Source: Puniceibacterium confluentis (GTDB lineage Bacteria > Pseudomonadota > Alphaproteobacteria > Rhodobacterales > Rhodobacteraceae). Taken from it: a stretch of DNA of 64,000 nt. The notes beneath the pieces are model-generated. The model saw nothing but the letters and a program-made list of their open reading frames with translations, searched no databases and was not told the DNA's origin. The stretch spans positions 62,001-126,000 of the forward strand of contig NZ_VOJI01000001.1 of the NCBI RefSeq assembly GCF_007923445.1, given 5' to 3'. The position numbers and the translations under genes are program-made. Shown one piece after another: positions 19,248 through 27,543 of this stretch (its first letter is position 1; each line of letters begins with the position of its first letter).

Positions 19248-20287
19248 TCCGAGCGCTGTTTACAGCACTTCTTACGGGGGTCGTGATGGCGGGTGCTGAA
19301 GGCAGGGCTGACACCGAACCGGGCTATGCGCTTCTTGATTTCGACGATCTGCACAACTGGGCCGATGACGATCACGCCGCCGCGCTGGCGGTGTTTCGCA
19401 ACACATGTCAGGATCTGGAAGGCCCGGACTGGCGATCTCTCTGCGCGTTGGCACGGGATGCCCGCGATGCCCGGCAGTTTTTTGAACTGTTCTTTCGCCC
19501 GGTGCAGATCAGCGACGGCGCCGACGGGCTTTTCACAGGCTATTTCGAGCCGGAGCTGGACGGCTCGCCGGTGCCAACGCCACGTTTCCGGTATCCCATT
19601 TACCGCATGCCGCCAGAGGCGGCGAGCGCCGGGCCCTGGCTCAGCCGGCGGGACATTCTGACGGGCACCGCAATGTCCGGGCGCGGCCTTGAAATTTGCT
19701 GGGTCGATGATCCGGTCGAGCTGTTCTTTCTGCAGGTGCAAGGCTCCGGACGTGTGCGCTATTCCGACGGGCGCACGGTCCGTGTGGGTTACGGCGGCGC
19801 AAACGGTCACCCATATCGGTCAATCGGTCAGGAACTGGTCCGTCGCGGCACCTATGATGCCCACCAGGTGTCTGCCGAGGTGATCAAGAACTGGGTACGG
19901 CGCAATCCGTTCGAGGGCGAAGAGCTGCTGTTTACCAATCCATCCTATGTGTTTTTCCGCGAAGTCAGCGAAGTGCCGGCGGACAAGGGACCGCTGGGCG
20001 CAATGAACCGGTCGATTACTGCGATGCGGTCCATTGCCGTCGATCCTGCCTACACGCCCCTGGGGGCACCCGTATGGATCGAAAAGCACGGGCAGGCGCC
20101 GCTGAACCGATTGATGATCGCCCAGGACACCGGGTCGGCGATCAAGGGGGCGCAGCGGGCGGACATCTTCTTTGGCACCGGCGACTCCGCAGGGCAGGCG
20201 GCAGGTCAGCTGAAGGACCCCGGACGGTTGGTGGTTTTGATGCCGATACAACGCGCCTATGCGCTGTTGCCGGATCCGCTGCAATGA
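19244..20287 (+). CDS. mltA: Membrane-bound lytic murein transglycosylase A
   Basis: MltA cleaves peptidoglycan glycan strands and forms 1,6-anhydromuramic ends. The 347-residue protein has a signal sequence (MIRALFTALLTGVVMAGAEG) without a lipobox cysteine, so it is probably periplasmic rather than a lipoprotein. The MltA domain is seen in LFTGYFEPELDGS and VDDPVELFFLQVQGSGR, and the C-terminal 3D domain has AYTPLGAPVWIE and AQDTGSAIKGAQRADIFFG, with its conserved aspartates. It is coupled to the Tim44-like gene upstream and to the Smr gene downstream. Confidence 0.94.
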   Translation: MIRALFTALLTGVVMAGAEGRADTEPGYALLDFDDLHNWADDDHAAALAVFRNTCQDLEGPDWRSLCALARDARDARQFFELFFRPVQISDGADGLFTGYFEPELDGSPVPTPRFRYPIYRMPPEAASAGPWLSRRDILTGTAMSGRGLEICWVDDPVELFFLQVQGSGRVRYSDGRTVRVGYGGANGHPYRSIGQELVRRGTYDAHQVSAEVIKNWVRRNPFEGEELLFTNPSYVFFREVSEVPADKGPLGAMNRSITAMRSIAVDPAYTPLGAPVWIEKHGQAPLNRLMIAQDTGSAIKGAQRADIFFGTGDSAGQAAGQLKDPGRLVVLMPIQRAYALLPDPLQ

Positions 20288-20877
20288 CCCGTCGGCGCGT
20301 GCGGCCCGAAGAACTCGAGCTGTGGCGACAGGTGGCGCGCAGCACGGAAAAACTGGGCCGGCGCGATCATTTTGCCCCGATCGGACCAGCCGCCCGCAAA
20401 CCGGACGCCGCGCCGCCGCCGCGATCCGTTGATCCTCTGACCCCATTCACGCTGGGACAACTGGCGCCGAACAGTCCCGAGGTTTCGCCACTGCCCCGCA
20501 CCACCACACAGCGTTTGCGTGGCGAGGCGGTGCATATGGACAAGAAGGCGCACACGCGCCTCAAACGCGGCAAGCTGACCCCCGAGGCACGGATCGACCT
20601 GCACGGGATGACCCTGGATCAGGCCCATCCCAGTCTGATCCGCTTTATCCTGACGCAGCAATCCCAGGGCGCGCGGTTGGTGCTGGTGATCACCGGAAAG
20701 GGTCAGCGCGAAGATCCCTATGCGCCGATGCCGCACCGGCGCGGGGTGCTGAAACAGCAGGTGCCGATGTGGCTGCGCATGGCGCCGGTTGCGCAGGCGG
20801 TGTTGCAGGTCACCGAAGCGCATATACGTCACGGGGGCGCCGGCGCCTATTACGTTTACCTCCGCCGCAACCGTTAG
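20284..20877 (+). CDS. Smr domain protein
   Basis: The 197-residue protein has a basic, Pro-rich N-terminal half and a C-terminal Smr domain with DLHGMTLDQAH, LVLVITGKGQRE and HGGAGAYYVYLRR, the three conserved blocks of the family. Smr domains relate to the MutS2 endonuclease domain; stand-alone members are linked to nucleic-acid cleavage, including mRNA on stalled ribosomes. The ATG at 20284 overlaps the mltA stop. It converges on the MFS gene with overlapping stop codons. Confidence 0.9.
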   Translation: MTRRRVRPEELELWRQVARSTEKLGRRDHFAPIGPAARKPDAAPPPRSVDPLTPFTLGQLAPNSPEVSPLPRTTTQRLRGEAVHMDKKAHTRLKRGKLTPEARIDLHGMTLDQAHPSLIRFILTQQSQGARLVLVITGKGQREDPYAPMPHRRGVLKQQVPMWLRMAPVAQAVLQVTEAHIRHGGAGAYYVYLRRNR

Positions 20878-22100
20878 GGGGTTTGCGGTCCAAGCAGCGC
20901 GGCCGCGCGCCTGACCCCGAACCGCATCATCAGTGTGGCAAAGATGAAATACCCGGCAACGCCCAGATACTGGGTACTGATCGACAGGCCGTGATCAATC
21001 AGAATGCCTGTCAGTCCGGGACCGACAGCGGTGCCGAAGACCATCACGGCCGCCCCCATCGCCTTGATCGAGCCGAGATGGCGGGTTCCGAAAAATTCCG
21101 CCCAGAAGGCATTGGGCAGGGTCGATTGCATGCCCTGTGTCATGCCAAGGAACACCAGACCCGCCAAGGCGCCGCTCAAGGTGTCGCCCTGGGCGAAAAA
21201 CAGGAATGCAATCGCTGCCGGCAGCTGGAACCAGGGCAGCACACGGGGTGTACCGAAACGATCCAGCGCCCAACCCGACAGGATCATCGACGTGACGCCG
21301 ACGAGGGTGAAGGCCGGGAACATGGCGACCAGCGACAGGTGATCCCACCCCTTGACCCCGGCATAATGCACCTGGTGGAAGAAAAACGCGGTGCTGAAGG
21401 CGGGTGGCCCCATGAGCGCCGGAATCATGAACCAGAACAGTCGGTTGCGAAACACTTCGTTGCGGCGCCAATGGCGGCCCTCCATTCCGGCGGACTGGTC
21501 GGTTTCTGCCATGCTCTGCGGTGTGCGTTCCTGCCGCAGCAGCGCAAACAGCAGTGGAATCGCGCCCAGGCCGATCAGAGCGGCGACAATCCAGAGCAGC
21601 CGCCAGTCGACAACCAGCATCAGCGATACAAAGGTGATCGGCAGCACCGCCTCGCCCAGTGCAACGCCGAGGCCGGCCACGGACAGCGCCCGTCCGCGCG
21701 TGGCGACAAACCAGCGCGACATCGACACCACCGCAATGTGGCTGGTCATGCCCTGACCAAAGAACCGCAGCGCGAAAATGACAACCGGGAGCAGCGCCGC
21801 AACCGGATTCAGCGCCATGAACAGACAGGCGCCGGCCAGACAGCACAGCACAAACGCCCCCAGAGCCCGCGACCGATACAGATCGGTGAGACCGCCCGCC
21901 CAGACCATCGCAATCGCCGAACAGGTGGTTCCCAGAGAATAGATCGCGCCCCAGGCACCGTTGCTCAGCCCGAAGGCCGCGCGGATTTCGCCTGAAAATA
22001 CCGCAATGAAAAAGGTTTGCCCAAAGCTTGACAGAAAGCTGAGCATCGCGCCGGCAGCCAGCCAGCGGGCGTTTTCGCGCAGAAACAGGAACAATGCCAT
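20874..22100 (-). CDS. Major facilitator superfamily transporter
   Basis: The 408-residue protein is hydrophobic throughout, with about twelve membrane segments and the MFS loop-2 motif variant AGGLTDLYRSRALG. SMSRWFVATRGRALSVAGLGVALGEAVLP resembles the central motif of the monocarboxylate/oxalate-formate-like branch, in which R-G-R-A follows a conserved W. The substrate cannot be told. It is a single gene; its upstream region is the 442-bp gap to the polyprenyl synthase gene. Confidence 0.85.
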   Translation of the reverse strand: MALFLFLRENARWLAAGAMLSFLSSFGQTFFIAVFSGEIRAAFGLSNGAWGAIYSLGTTCSAIAMVWAGGLTDLYRSRALGAFVLCCLAGACLFMALNPVAALLPVVIFALRFFGQGMTSHIAVVSMSRWFVATRGRALSVAGLGVALGEAVLPITFVSLMLVVDWRLLWIVAALIGLGAIPLLFALLRQERTPQSMAETDQSAGMEGRHWRRNEVFRNRLFWFMIPALMGPPAFSTAFFFHQVHYAGVKGWDHLSLVAMFPAFTLVGVTSMILSGWALDRFGTPRVLPWFQLPAAIAFLFFAQGDTLSGALAGLVFLGMTQGMQSTLPNAFWAEFFGTRHLGSIKAMGAAVMVFGTAVGPGLTGILIDHGLSISTQYLGVAGYFIFATLMMRFGVRRAAALLGPQTP

Positions 22101-22542
22101 CTCTGCTCTTTGTCTGCCGTTGGAACGCGGCGCAAGCGAATTTCCGGGACTTTCACATCCTTAAGACGAAATCGCCAGAATTGCCGCCAAACCTCCGCAG
22201 AAGCACCCGGCGACAGGCGCATCCGCCTGTTTGCACGCCGGTAAGGAGTGTTGCGCCCGACGGGTGGCGGATCGTGAGCGCGAGACGGGAAACTGCCCGA
22301 AAGCGTAACGAAAACGACACGCTTTCGCGACTGAGCCCATGATGCAGGAGACTCTCCGGAACGCTGCATCTTGCCACTGTGCGCGGCATGGGTTTCTACT
22401 GATGTTACACCCATGGCGGTCTGACGGTGCCCACGGGTGGACGGTTCAGGCGCCCGGAATCACGCAGACGGGCAGCTGGTCCGGCGCAAGTAATTAGTGC
22501 ATGTCCGGGCAGTCTGACTTGGCCCGGAAACAGGAGTTGCCG
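22101..22542. other. Non-coding gap with two inverted repeats
   Basis: No convincing gene was seen. Two inverted repeats stand out: CGAAAGCGT (22298-22306) with ACGCTTTCG (22319-22327), and CATGGGT (22387-22393) with ACCCATG (22409-22415). Neither is followed by a T-run. They may be operators or leader RNA structures for the polyprenyl synthase gene or the MFS gene. Confidence 0.4.
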
Positions 22543-23409
22543 ATGTCCATAGAGGCGCGTGTCGATGCGGCGATTCGCAATGCGGTTGCTCAGGGGCAGG
22601 GTGGCAAAGCCCCGGCGAACCTGTCCCGGGCATTGAGCTACGCGACAACACCGGGCGGTGCACGAATCCGGCCGACCATTTTGGTCTCTGTGGCGATGGC
22701 ATGTGGCGAAGACCATCCCGATGTGACGAATGCGGCGGCTGCGGCTGTCGAACTGGTCCACTGTGCGAGCCTGGTTCACGATGATCTGCCTTGTTTCGAT
22801 GACGCCGATATGCGGCGTGGCCGACCATCCCTGCACCGTGCCTTTTCCCATCCACTGGCTGTCTTGACCGGGGATTCCCTGATCGTCCTGGCGTTTGAGG
22901 TGCTCGCCCGGGCTGCCGGTCTGGTGCCGGGTCGGGGTTTGGCGCTGGTCATGGCGCTGGCGCAGCAGACGGGCATGCCGTCTGGTATCTGTGCCGGCCA
23001 GGGTTGGGAGAGCGAGGCCGAAATTGACCTTTCGGCCTATCATCGCTCCAAGACCGGTGCCCTGTTCATTGCCGCGACGCAGATGGGGGCCATTGCCGCC
23101 GGTCACGAGGCTGAACCCTGGTACGAGCTTGGCGCCCGTATTGGCGAGGCCTTCCAGGTGGCTGATGACCTGCGCGATGCGCTGTGCGATGCATCCACCC
23201 TGGGCAAACCGACCGGGCAGGATTCTCTGCACGGACGGCCAAACGCTGTGAGCGAACTGGGGGTTCAGGGTGCGTCGCGGCGACTCAACGACATTCTGTC
23301 CGGCGCGATTGCATCGATACCGTCCTGCCCGGGAGAGGCGCGGCTGGCCCAGATGGTGCGGATGCAGGCGGACCGGATCATTCCCGTGGTGTCAACCTTC
23401 CGGGTCTGA
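22543..23409 (+). CDS. Polyprenyl diphosphate synthase (farnesyl/geranylgeranyl type, CrtE- or IspA-like)
   Basis: This enzyme condenses isopentenyl diphosphate with allylic diphosphates. The first Asp-rich motif is DDLPCFDDADMRRG (from residue 80, the DDxxxxD form) and the second is ADDLRDA, both intact. The ATG at 22543 follows CAGGAG; an upstream ATG at 22501 adds 14 unrelated residues. IspA normally lies beside xseB and dxs, which are absent here; the convergent isopentenyl diphosphate isomerase gene favours a carotenoid-type geranylgeranyl diphosphate synthase, but the product length cannot be settled by eye. Confidence 0.85.
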   Translation: MSIEARVDAAIRNAVAQGQGGKAPANLSRALSYATTPGGARIRPTILVSVAMACGEDHPDVTNAAAAAVELVHCASLVHDDLPCFDDADMRRGRPSLHRAFSHPLAVLTGDSLIVLAFEVLARAAGLVPGRGLALVMALAQQTGMPSGICAGQGWESEAEIDLSAYHRSKTGALFIAATQMGAIAAGHEAEPWYELGARIGEAFQVADDLRDALCDASTLGKPTGQDSLHGRPNAVSELGVQGASRRLNDILSGAIASIPSCPGEARLAQMVRMQADRIIPVVSTFRV

Positions 23410-23464
23410 CCGGTGCTTCAGAGACCGAGCAGGCATCCCGACAAGAACAGTCTTGCCGTGATCG

Positions 23465-24085
23465 TCAGACCGGCGCCCGCATCGCTGCGGAAAAGATCCG
23501 GTCTGCGTAGCTGCCAAGATAGATCCGCAGCCAGGGCGTAAATTCGTCCGGTTCAGCCGCTACAGCGGCGAGAAGTGCCCCGTAGGGGATCCAGCGGATG
23601 TCCATCACCTCGCCCGGGTCGGGCTCGGGCGTCAAATCCACAGGGGCTTCTGCCACGAAGATGTCGACGACTTCATGTTCAATCAGCCCTCCGCCGACAT
23701 CCGCGCGGTATTCCACCCGGTCACGGTATTCAGGCGACAGGCCGGTTATGCCCAGTTCTTCGGCGAGACGGCGCACAGCGCAGTCAAGACCTGACTCCTG
23801 CCAGCCGGGGTGGGTGCAGCAACTGTTGGCCCAGAGACCGGGTGTGTGATATTTGCCCATCGCCCGGCGCTGGATCAACACCTCGTTTCCGCGCGTGACA
23901 AAGACCGAAACAGCCTTGTGGCGCAGGCCTTTGACATGCGCCTCGAGTTTGTCCACCGGGGTGAGTTCTCCGTTCACCCAGGCGGGAATTTCGATGCTCA
24001 CGTAATTGTCTCCCGCGGTGAATGACTGAAAGGGGGTGACGCTGACAGATGGTTTCATCTGCATGGCGGCCCGGGCCCGGTGCAT
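23465..24085 (-). CDS. idi: Isopentenyl-diphosphate delta-isomerase, type I
   Basis: Idi interconverts isopentenyl and dimethylallyl diphosphate. The 206-residue Nudix-fold protein has the catalytic-cysteine motif NSCCTHPGW, the Nudix helix CAVRRLAEELGI and the second catalytic glutamate in EHEVVDIF. KLEAHVKGLRHKAVSVFV and KYHTPGLWAN closely resemble Idi proteins of phototrophic Rhodobacter. A GAGG site precedes ATG 24085; an ATG at 24058 is an alternative. It faces the polyprenyl synthase gene. Confidence 0.93.
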   Translation of the reverse strand: MHRARAAMQMKPSVSVTPFQSFTAGDNYVSIEIPAWVNGELTPVDKLEAHVKGLRHKAVSVFVTRGNEVLIQRRAMGKYHTPGLWANSCCTHPGWQESGLDCAVRRLAEELGITGLSPEYRDRVEYRADVGGGLIEHEVVDIFVAEAPVDLTPEPDPGEVMDIRWIPYGALLAAVAAEPDEFTPWLRIYLGSYADRIFSAAMRAPV

Positions 24086-24142
24086 GATGCCCTCACGCTG
24101 CCGGGGCGCCGGACAGCGCCCTGGATCAGAGGCTCTTGACGC

Positions 24143-25264
24143 TCAGTTCAGGGCAAGACCCTGTGCCTGACGGGTGAGGCCAAAGACACTGCCGATGAGA
24201 CTGAAGACCGTTTGCGCCTTGGTCAGCGGGGACTCGGTGGCCAGAACCGTGTCCTGCGGGTTGATGCGGAATTTGCGTGCCGCAAACAAGCCGTCCGCCG
24301 AAGTCAGATCAAAGGTGAAGATGACATGCTGCCGACCGGGTCCGGTGTTGTCATACCGCACTTGGCGGGGCGAATATTCCCGCAGGACCATCACACCCTT
24401 GGGGTCGGCCCGGGAATCCTGAATGCCGCCCATCAGCGACATCGCTTCCAGCGCCGTGAGCTCATCCTTGGGGAAATAGATCAGGTCTTCGTTGCCCGAG
24501 GCACCCAGCGCCGTAAAGCTGCGCTCGTCCTCTTCGACCACAACGGTGTCGCGGGCGCGCAGCGTCGTGTTGCGGCTTCCGGTGGCATAGAGATCCTTGG
24601 CGGTGATGCGGTAGGTGGCCCCGCCGCGCAGCAATTTGACCACAGGGTTGCGCATGGTCTGGGTGATGCCGCCGCCGGTCGCCAGAAGGCTGAGGATCTT
24701 GTAGTTGCGCGACACCAGCGGGTAATTGTTCGGACGTTGCACTCCGCCAACCAGATCCACGGAGTTGCCCAGCCCCGGTTGCAGGCTGACCTGAACCTGC
24801 GCCGAGGGGACAATCGGCTCCATCTGCGCCTGAATGCGCGCGCGCGCCGACGCAGGTGTCAGTCCGCGGACATAGACCTGATTGACATAGGGCAGGAAGA
24901 TCGCGCCATCGGATCCAACCTCGATGCCCTTGAGCGTCGTGGCCTTTTCCGCCGGGTTGGTGATCAGCGAATTTTCCTGACTGTCCCAGATGATCACATC
25001 CACCAGATCGCCGGCCTGAATGACCGAGGAATTCGGACCCTCGCTGGTGGCCAGCCAGTTGAAGTGCGTCTCTTGTCCCGTCGCCGGCCAGGAGGCGATG
25101 CCGGGCATGTTGGCCCGGGTCACGGGAACAACCTGGAAAGTCGGGTTTTCTTCACGTGCCTCCTGCAGCACTTCGGATTGCAGTGCCGCGCCGCGCGGCA
25201 GACTGCACGCCGCGACGAGCAACACTGCCGAAAACATGGCAACCAGGCGCAAAGAGTTCCGCAC
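24143..25264 (-). CDS. Polysaccharide export lipoprotein, Wza-like
   Basis: This is an outer-membrane exporter of the Wza/OPX family. The 373-residue protein has a lipoprotein signal ending in LVAAC (cysteine 20), a Poly_export domain (QAGDLVDVIIWD, then SDGAIFLPYVNQVYVRGLT) and later SLBB-like segments (VDLVGGVQRPNNYPL). The start codon is GTG, preceded by GGGGGA at six-base spacing. It is divergent from the epimerase-sugar transferase pair, forming an exopolysaccharide module. Confidence 0.9.
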   Translation of the reverse strand: MRNSLRLVAMFSAVLLVAACSLPRGAALQSEVLQEAREENPTFQVVPVTRANMPGIASWPATGQETHFNWLATSEGPNSSVIQAGDLVDVIIWDSQENSLITNPAEKATTLKGIEVGSDGAIFLPYVNQVYVRGLTPASARARIQAQMEPIVPSAQVQVSLQPGLGNSVDLVGGVQRPNNYPLVSRNYKILSLLATGGGITQTMRNPVVKLLRGGATYRITAKDLYATGSRNTTLRARDTVVVEEDERSFTALGASGNEDLIYFPKDELTALEAMSLMGGIQDSRADPKGVMVLREYSPRQVRYDNTGPGRQHVIFTFDLTSADGLFAARKFRINPQDTVLATESPLTKAQTVFSLIGSVFGLTRQAQGLALN

Positions 25265-25338
25265 GTATCGTCCCCCAACGATTATGTCTGACTTCGGGGT
25301 CTTTCTAGCGGTAGACGGCGCTGATAGACAGACGGTTT

Positions 25339-26229
25339 ATGCAAGATTGCGGCGAAGGGCGGCAAAAAGTGGCGCAAAGACAGCAAGGCCCCCGGATCAT
25401 CATTCTGGGGTCGAACGGCAAGCTTGGCCGACTTGTGCGGGCCGTCTGGTCCGCAGGTGGCGGCGGTGATGTGCATTTTGTGCCCGTTGTGCGCCGCGCA
25501 TCGGGAATTACAGATGAGCTGGTCTGGGCACCGGGCATGGACTTGACGAATTTACCGCAGGCTGACGCCGTTGTCGCGCTGTGGGGCGTGATCCCGGGGC
25601 AGGGGGCGGATTTGGCAGCCAACACCGCGCTGGCCCTGGCGGCGATGGAGGTCGGGCATGCTGTCGGGGCGGATCGGGTGTTTCATTGTTCCAGCGCCGC
25701 GATCTATGCCGCGGTGTCAGAACCATTGACCGAATGCGTACCGCTTGTTCCGTTGTCCGACTACGGTCAGGCCAAGCTGGAGATGGAGCGCGCCCTGCTC
25801 GCTTCGCGGCGTGACCGAGGGCCCGTGCCCGTCAGTTTGCGGATCGGCAATGTTGCCGGCGCCGAAAGTCTCTTTGCGGCGATGTCGCGGTCACAGGTGG
25901 TGCACCTTGACCGGTTTTCCGATGGCGCCGGCCCGGAGCGCAGCTATATCGCGGCCACGGATCTTGCGCAGGTTCTGGCAAAGCTTGCGACCCTGCCGCG
26001 CCAGGATCTGCCCGAGGTGCTGAACGTGGCTGCGCCGGTTTCGACGTCGATGGAGTCGATCGTCCGCGCCGCCGGTCGGCAGGTGGTGTGGCGGGATGCG
26101 CCGGCAGCCGCCACCCGTCGCGTCATCCTTGACACTGCGCGTCTGAATGCGCTTTGTCCGCTGCGCATGGAAAATGCCCGCCCAGAGTATCTGGTTTCGG
26201 ATTGGTTGCGCTGGAAAGAGGCTGAATGA
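25339..26229 (+). CDS. NAD-dependent epimerase/dehydratase
   Basis: The protein is an extended short-chain dehydrogenase with an N-terminal Rossmann motif IILGSNGKLGRL and the central region FHCSSAAIYA followed by SDYGQAKLEME, where Tyr and Lys fit the catalytic YxxxK. It probably acts on a nucleotide sugar. ATG 25339 has no clear ribosome-binding site; GTG 25369, with GAAGGG nine bases upstream, would trim ten residues and is a credible alternative. The stop overlaps the sugar transferase start by ATGA. Confidence 0.82.
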   Translation: MQDCGEGRQKVAQRQQGPRIIILGSNGKLGRLVRAVWSAGGGGDVHFVPVVRRASGITDELVWAPGMDLTNLPQADAVVALWGVIPGQGADLAANTALALAAMEVGHAVGADRVFHCSSAAIYAAVSEPLTECVPLVPLSDYGQAKLEMERALLASRRDRGPVPVSLRIGNVAGAESLFAAMSRSQVVHLDRFSDGAGPERSYIAATDLAQVLAKLATLPRQDLPEVLNVAAPVSTSMESIVRAAGRQVVWRDAPAAATRRVILDTARLNALCPLRMENARPEYLVSDWLRWKEAE

Positions 26230-26849
26230 CCCCGCAGAAAAAGCTTTTCGACATGCTGAGCGCCATTGGCCTGAGCATCGTGTTGTCGCCCCTTTTGATC
26301 GGCGTGGCGCTGGCGATCCTGATCAAGGACGGTCGCCCGATCCTGTATAAATCCAAGCGGATGACCACACCCGACAGATCCTTTCTGTTGTGGAAATTCC
26401 GCACGATGACCGTGGTCTCAAAGGATTCCGGCGTGTCAGGCGGGCACAAGGCCGAGCGCGTGACGGCAACCGGGCGCTTTCTGCGCCGCTACCGGCTGGA
26501 CGAATTACCGCAGCTCTGGAACATCCTGCGCGGCGACATCAGTTTTGTCGGCCCGAGACCGCCCCTGCGTCGCTATGTGATGAAATATCCCGAGATCTAT
26601 GCCGAAGTTCTGAAGTCCCGTCCCGGGATCACCGGGCTGGCGACGATGGCGTTTCACAAACACGAGGAACTCTTGCTGGCCGAATGCAGGACGGCCCAGG
26701 AAACCGAAGAGGTGTACTGCCGCCGCTGCATCCCGCGCAAGGCTCGGCTCGACCGGATTTATGCGCGCCAGAGCACGGTGTGCAAGGATTTCAAACTGAT
26801 GTGGGCCACCATCCTGAGCCGGGTGACAATGCACAAACGCCCGCGTTAG
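26226..26849 (+). CDS. Bacterial sugar transferase (undecaprenyl-phosphate glycosyl-1-phosphate transferase type)
   Basis: This family starts exopolysaccharide repeat units by moving a sugar phosphate onto undecaprenyl phosphate. The 207-residue protein has one N-terminal hydrophobic segment (ALSLIVLSPLL-like, residues about 10-30), then WKFRTM, and the catalytic RLDELPQLWNILRGDISFVG, with GPRPPLRRY after it. It corresponds to the catalytic half of WbaP/ExoY-type proteins, without the long multi-pass N-terminus. It is coupled to the epimerase gene. Confidence 0.9.
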   Translation: MTPQKKLFDMLSAIGLSIVLSPLLIGVALAILIKDGRPILYKSKRMTTPDRSFLLWKFRTMTVVSKDSGVSGGHKAERVTATGRFLRRYRLDELPQLWNILRGDISFVGPRPPLRRYVMKYPEIYAEVLKSRPGITGLATMAFHKHEELLLAECRTAQETEEVYCRRCIPRKARLDRIYARQSTVCKDFKLMWATILSRVTMHKRPR

Positions 26850-26859
26850 GGCGCCGGCC

Positions 26860-27543
26860 TCATTTCCGCAGCGTTTCCACCCGCAGGTAGTTGTTGTAAT
26901 CGCCGACCCACTGGCGGCTGCTCAGGGCATAGCCGGTACTGTCCACCAGAAAAGTGTCTGTAAAGGGTTTGCCCGCGCCGGTGCAGTTGGCGATCATCTT
27001 GGTGGCCGTGGTGCGGATTCGCCCCTGTGTCAGCGATTGCGTGCCGTCCGGGAACACATCGCAGGAATAGCTCAGCGTTTCGGTGACATCTTCGCCGGTG
27101 AGGAAACGCATCGCATAGGGTGTCTTGCCGGCCTGCCTGGCGCGGATCAAGGCGACAAGCCCGTCGGCGTCAGAGGACATCAGATCGCCGCCTAGACCGC
27201 GTGTCCCGGTGATCATGCCATTGCGCAGGACAACCACCTGCCGGCCAGAGGTGGCAAAGGTCTGGTAGGCACCGTTGCGCTCGATCTCGAGCACAAGCGC
27301 CTGCCCCTGACGCGATTCGATGGTGACCAGCGCGATCGGCGCCGGCGTCGCCGCATAGGCGGTTTCGATCTGGGACGCGGGAATTTGCGCTCCGCTACCG
27401 GCGGTGCCGCCGCTGGTCAGGGACCGAAAGACCTGCTGCACCATATCAACCGGGCTGGTGGCATTCCTGTCGTTGCCGCAGGCGGCCAGGCCCAGTGACA
27501 GCGACACAACAGTCAGAATCCGTGCAAAACCGTGCATCGTCAT
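26860..27543 (-). CDS. yjbF: YjbF-like exopolysaccharide lipoprotein
   Basis: YjbF/GfcB proteins are outer-membrane lipoproteins of exopolysaccharide or group 4 capsule systems. The 227-residue protein has a lipobox GLAAC (cysteine about 22), and family-type segments PIALVTIESRQGQALVLEIE, RQVVVLRNGMITGTRGLGGDL-like sequence, and the two cysteines of SYSCDVFPDG and IANCTG. It overlaps yjbH by ATGA, in the order yjbH-yjbF. Confidence 0.85.
   Translation of the reverse strand: MTMHGFARILTVVSLSLGLAACGNDRNATSPVDMVQQVFRSLTSGGTAGSGAQIPASQIETAYAATPAPIALVTIESRQGQALVLEIERNGAYQTFATSGRQVVVLRNGMITGTRGLGGDLMSSDADGLVALIRARQAGKTPYAMRFLTGEDVTETLSYSCDVFPDGTQSLTQGRIRTTATKMIANCTGAGKPFTDTFLVDSTGYALSSRQWVGDYNNYLRVETLRK

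Noticed and set aside
20769-21995. 408-codon rightward open frame
   Set aside because: Antisense to the MFS gene, whose membrane pattern is clear; the shadow is rich in His, Gln and Arg.
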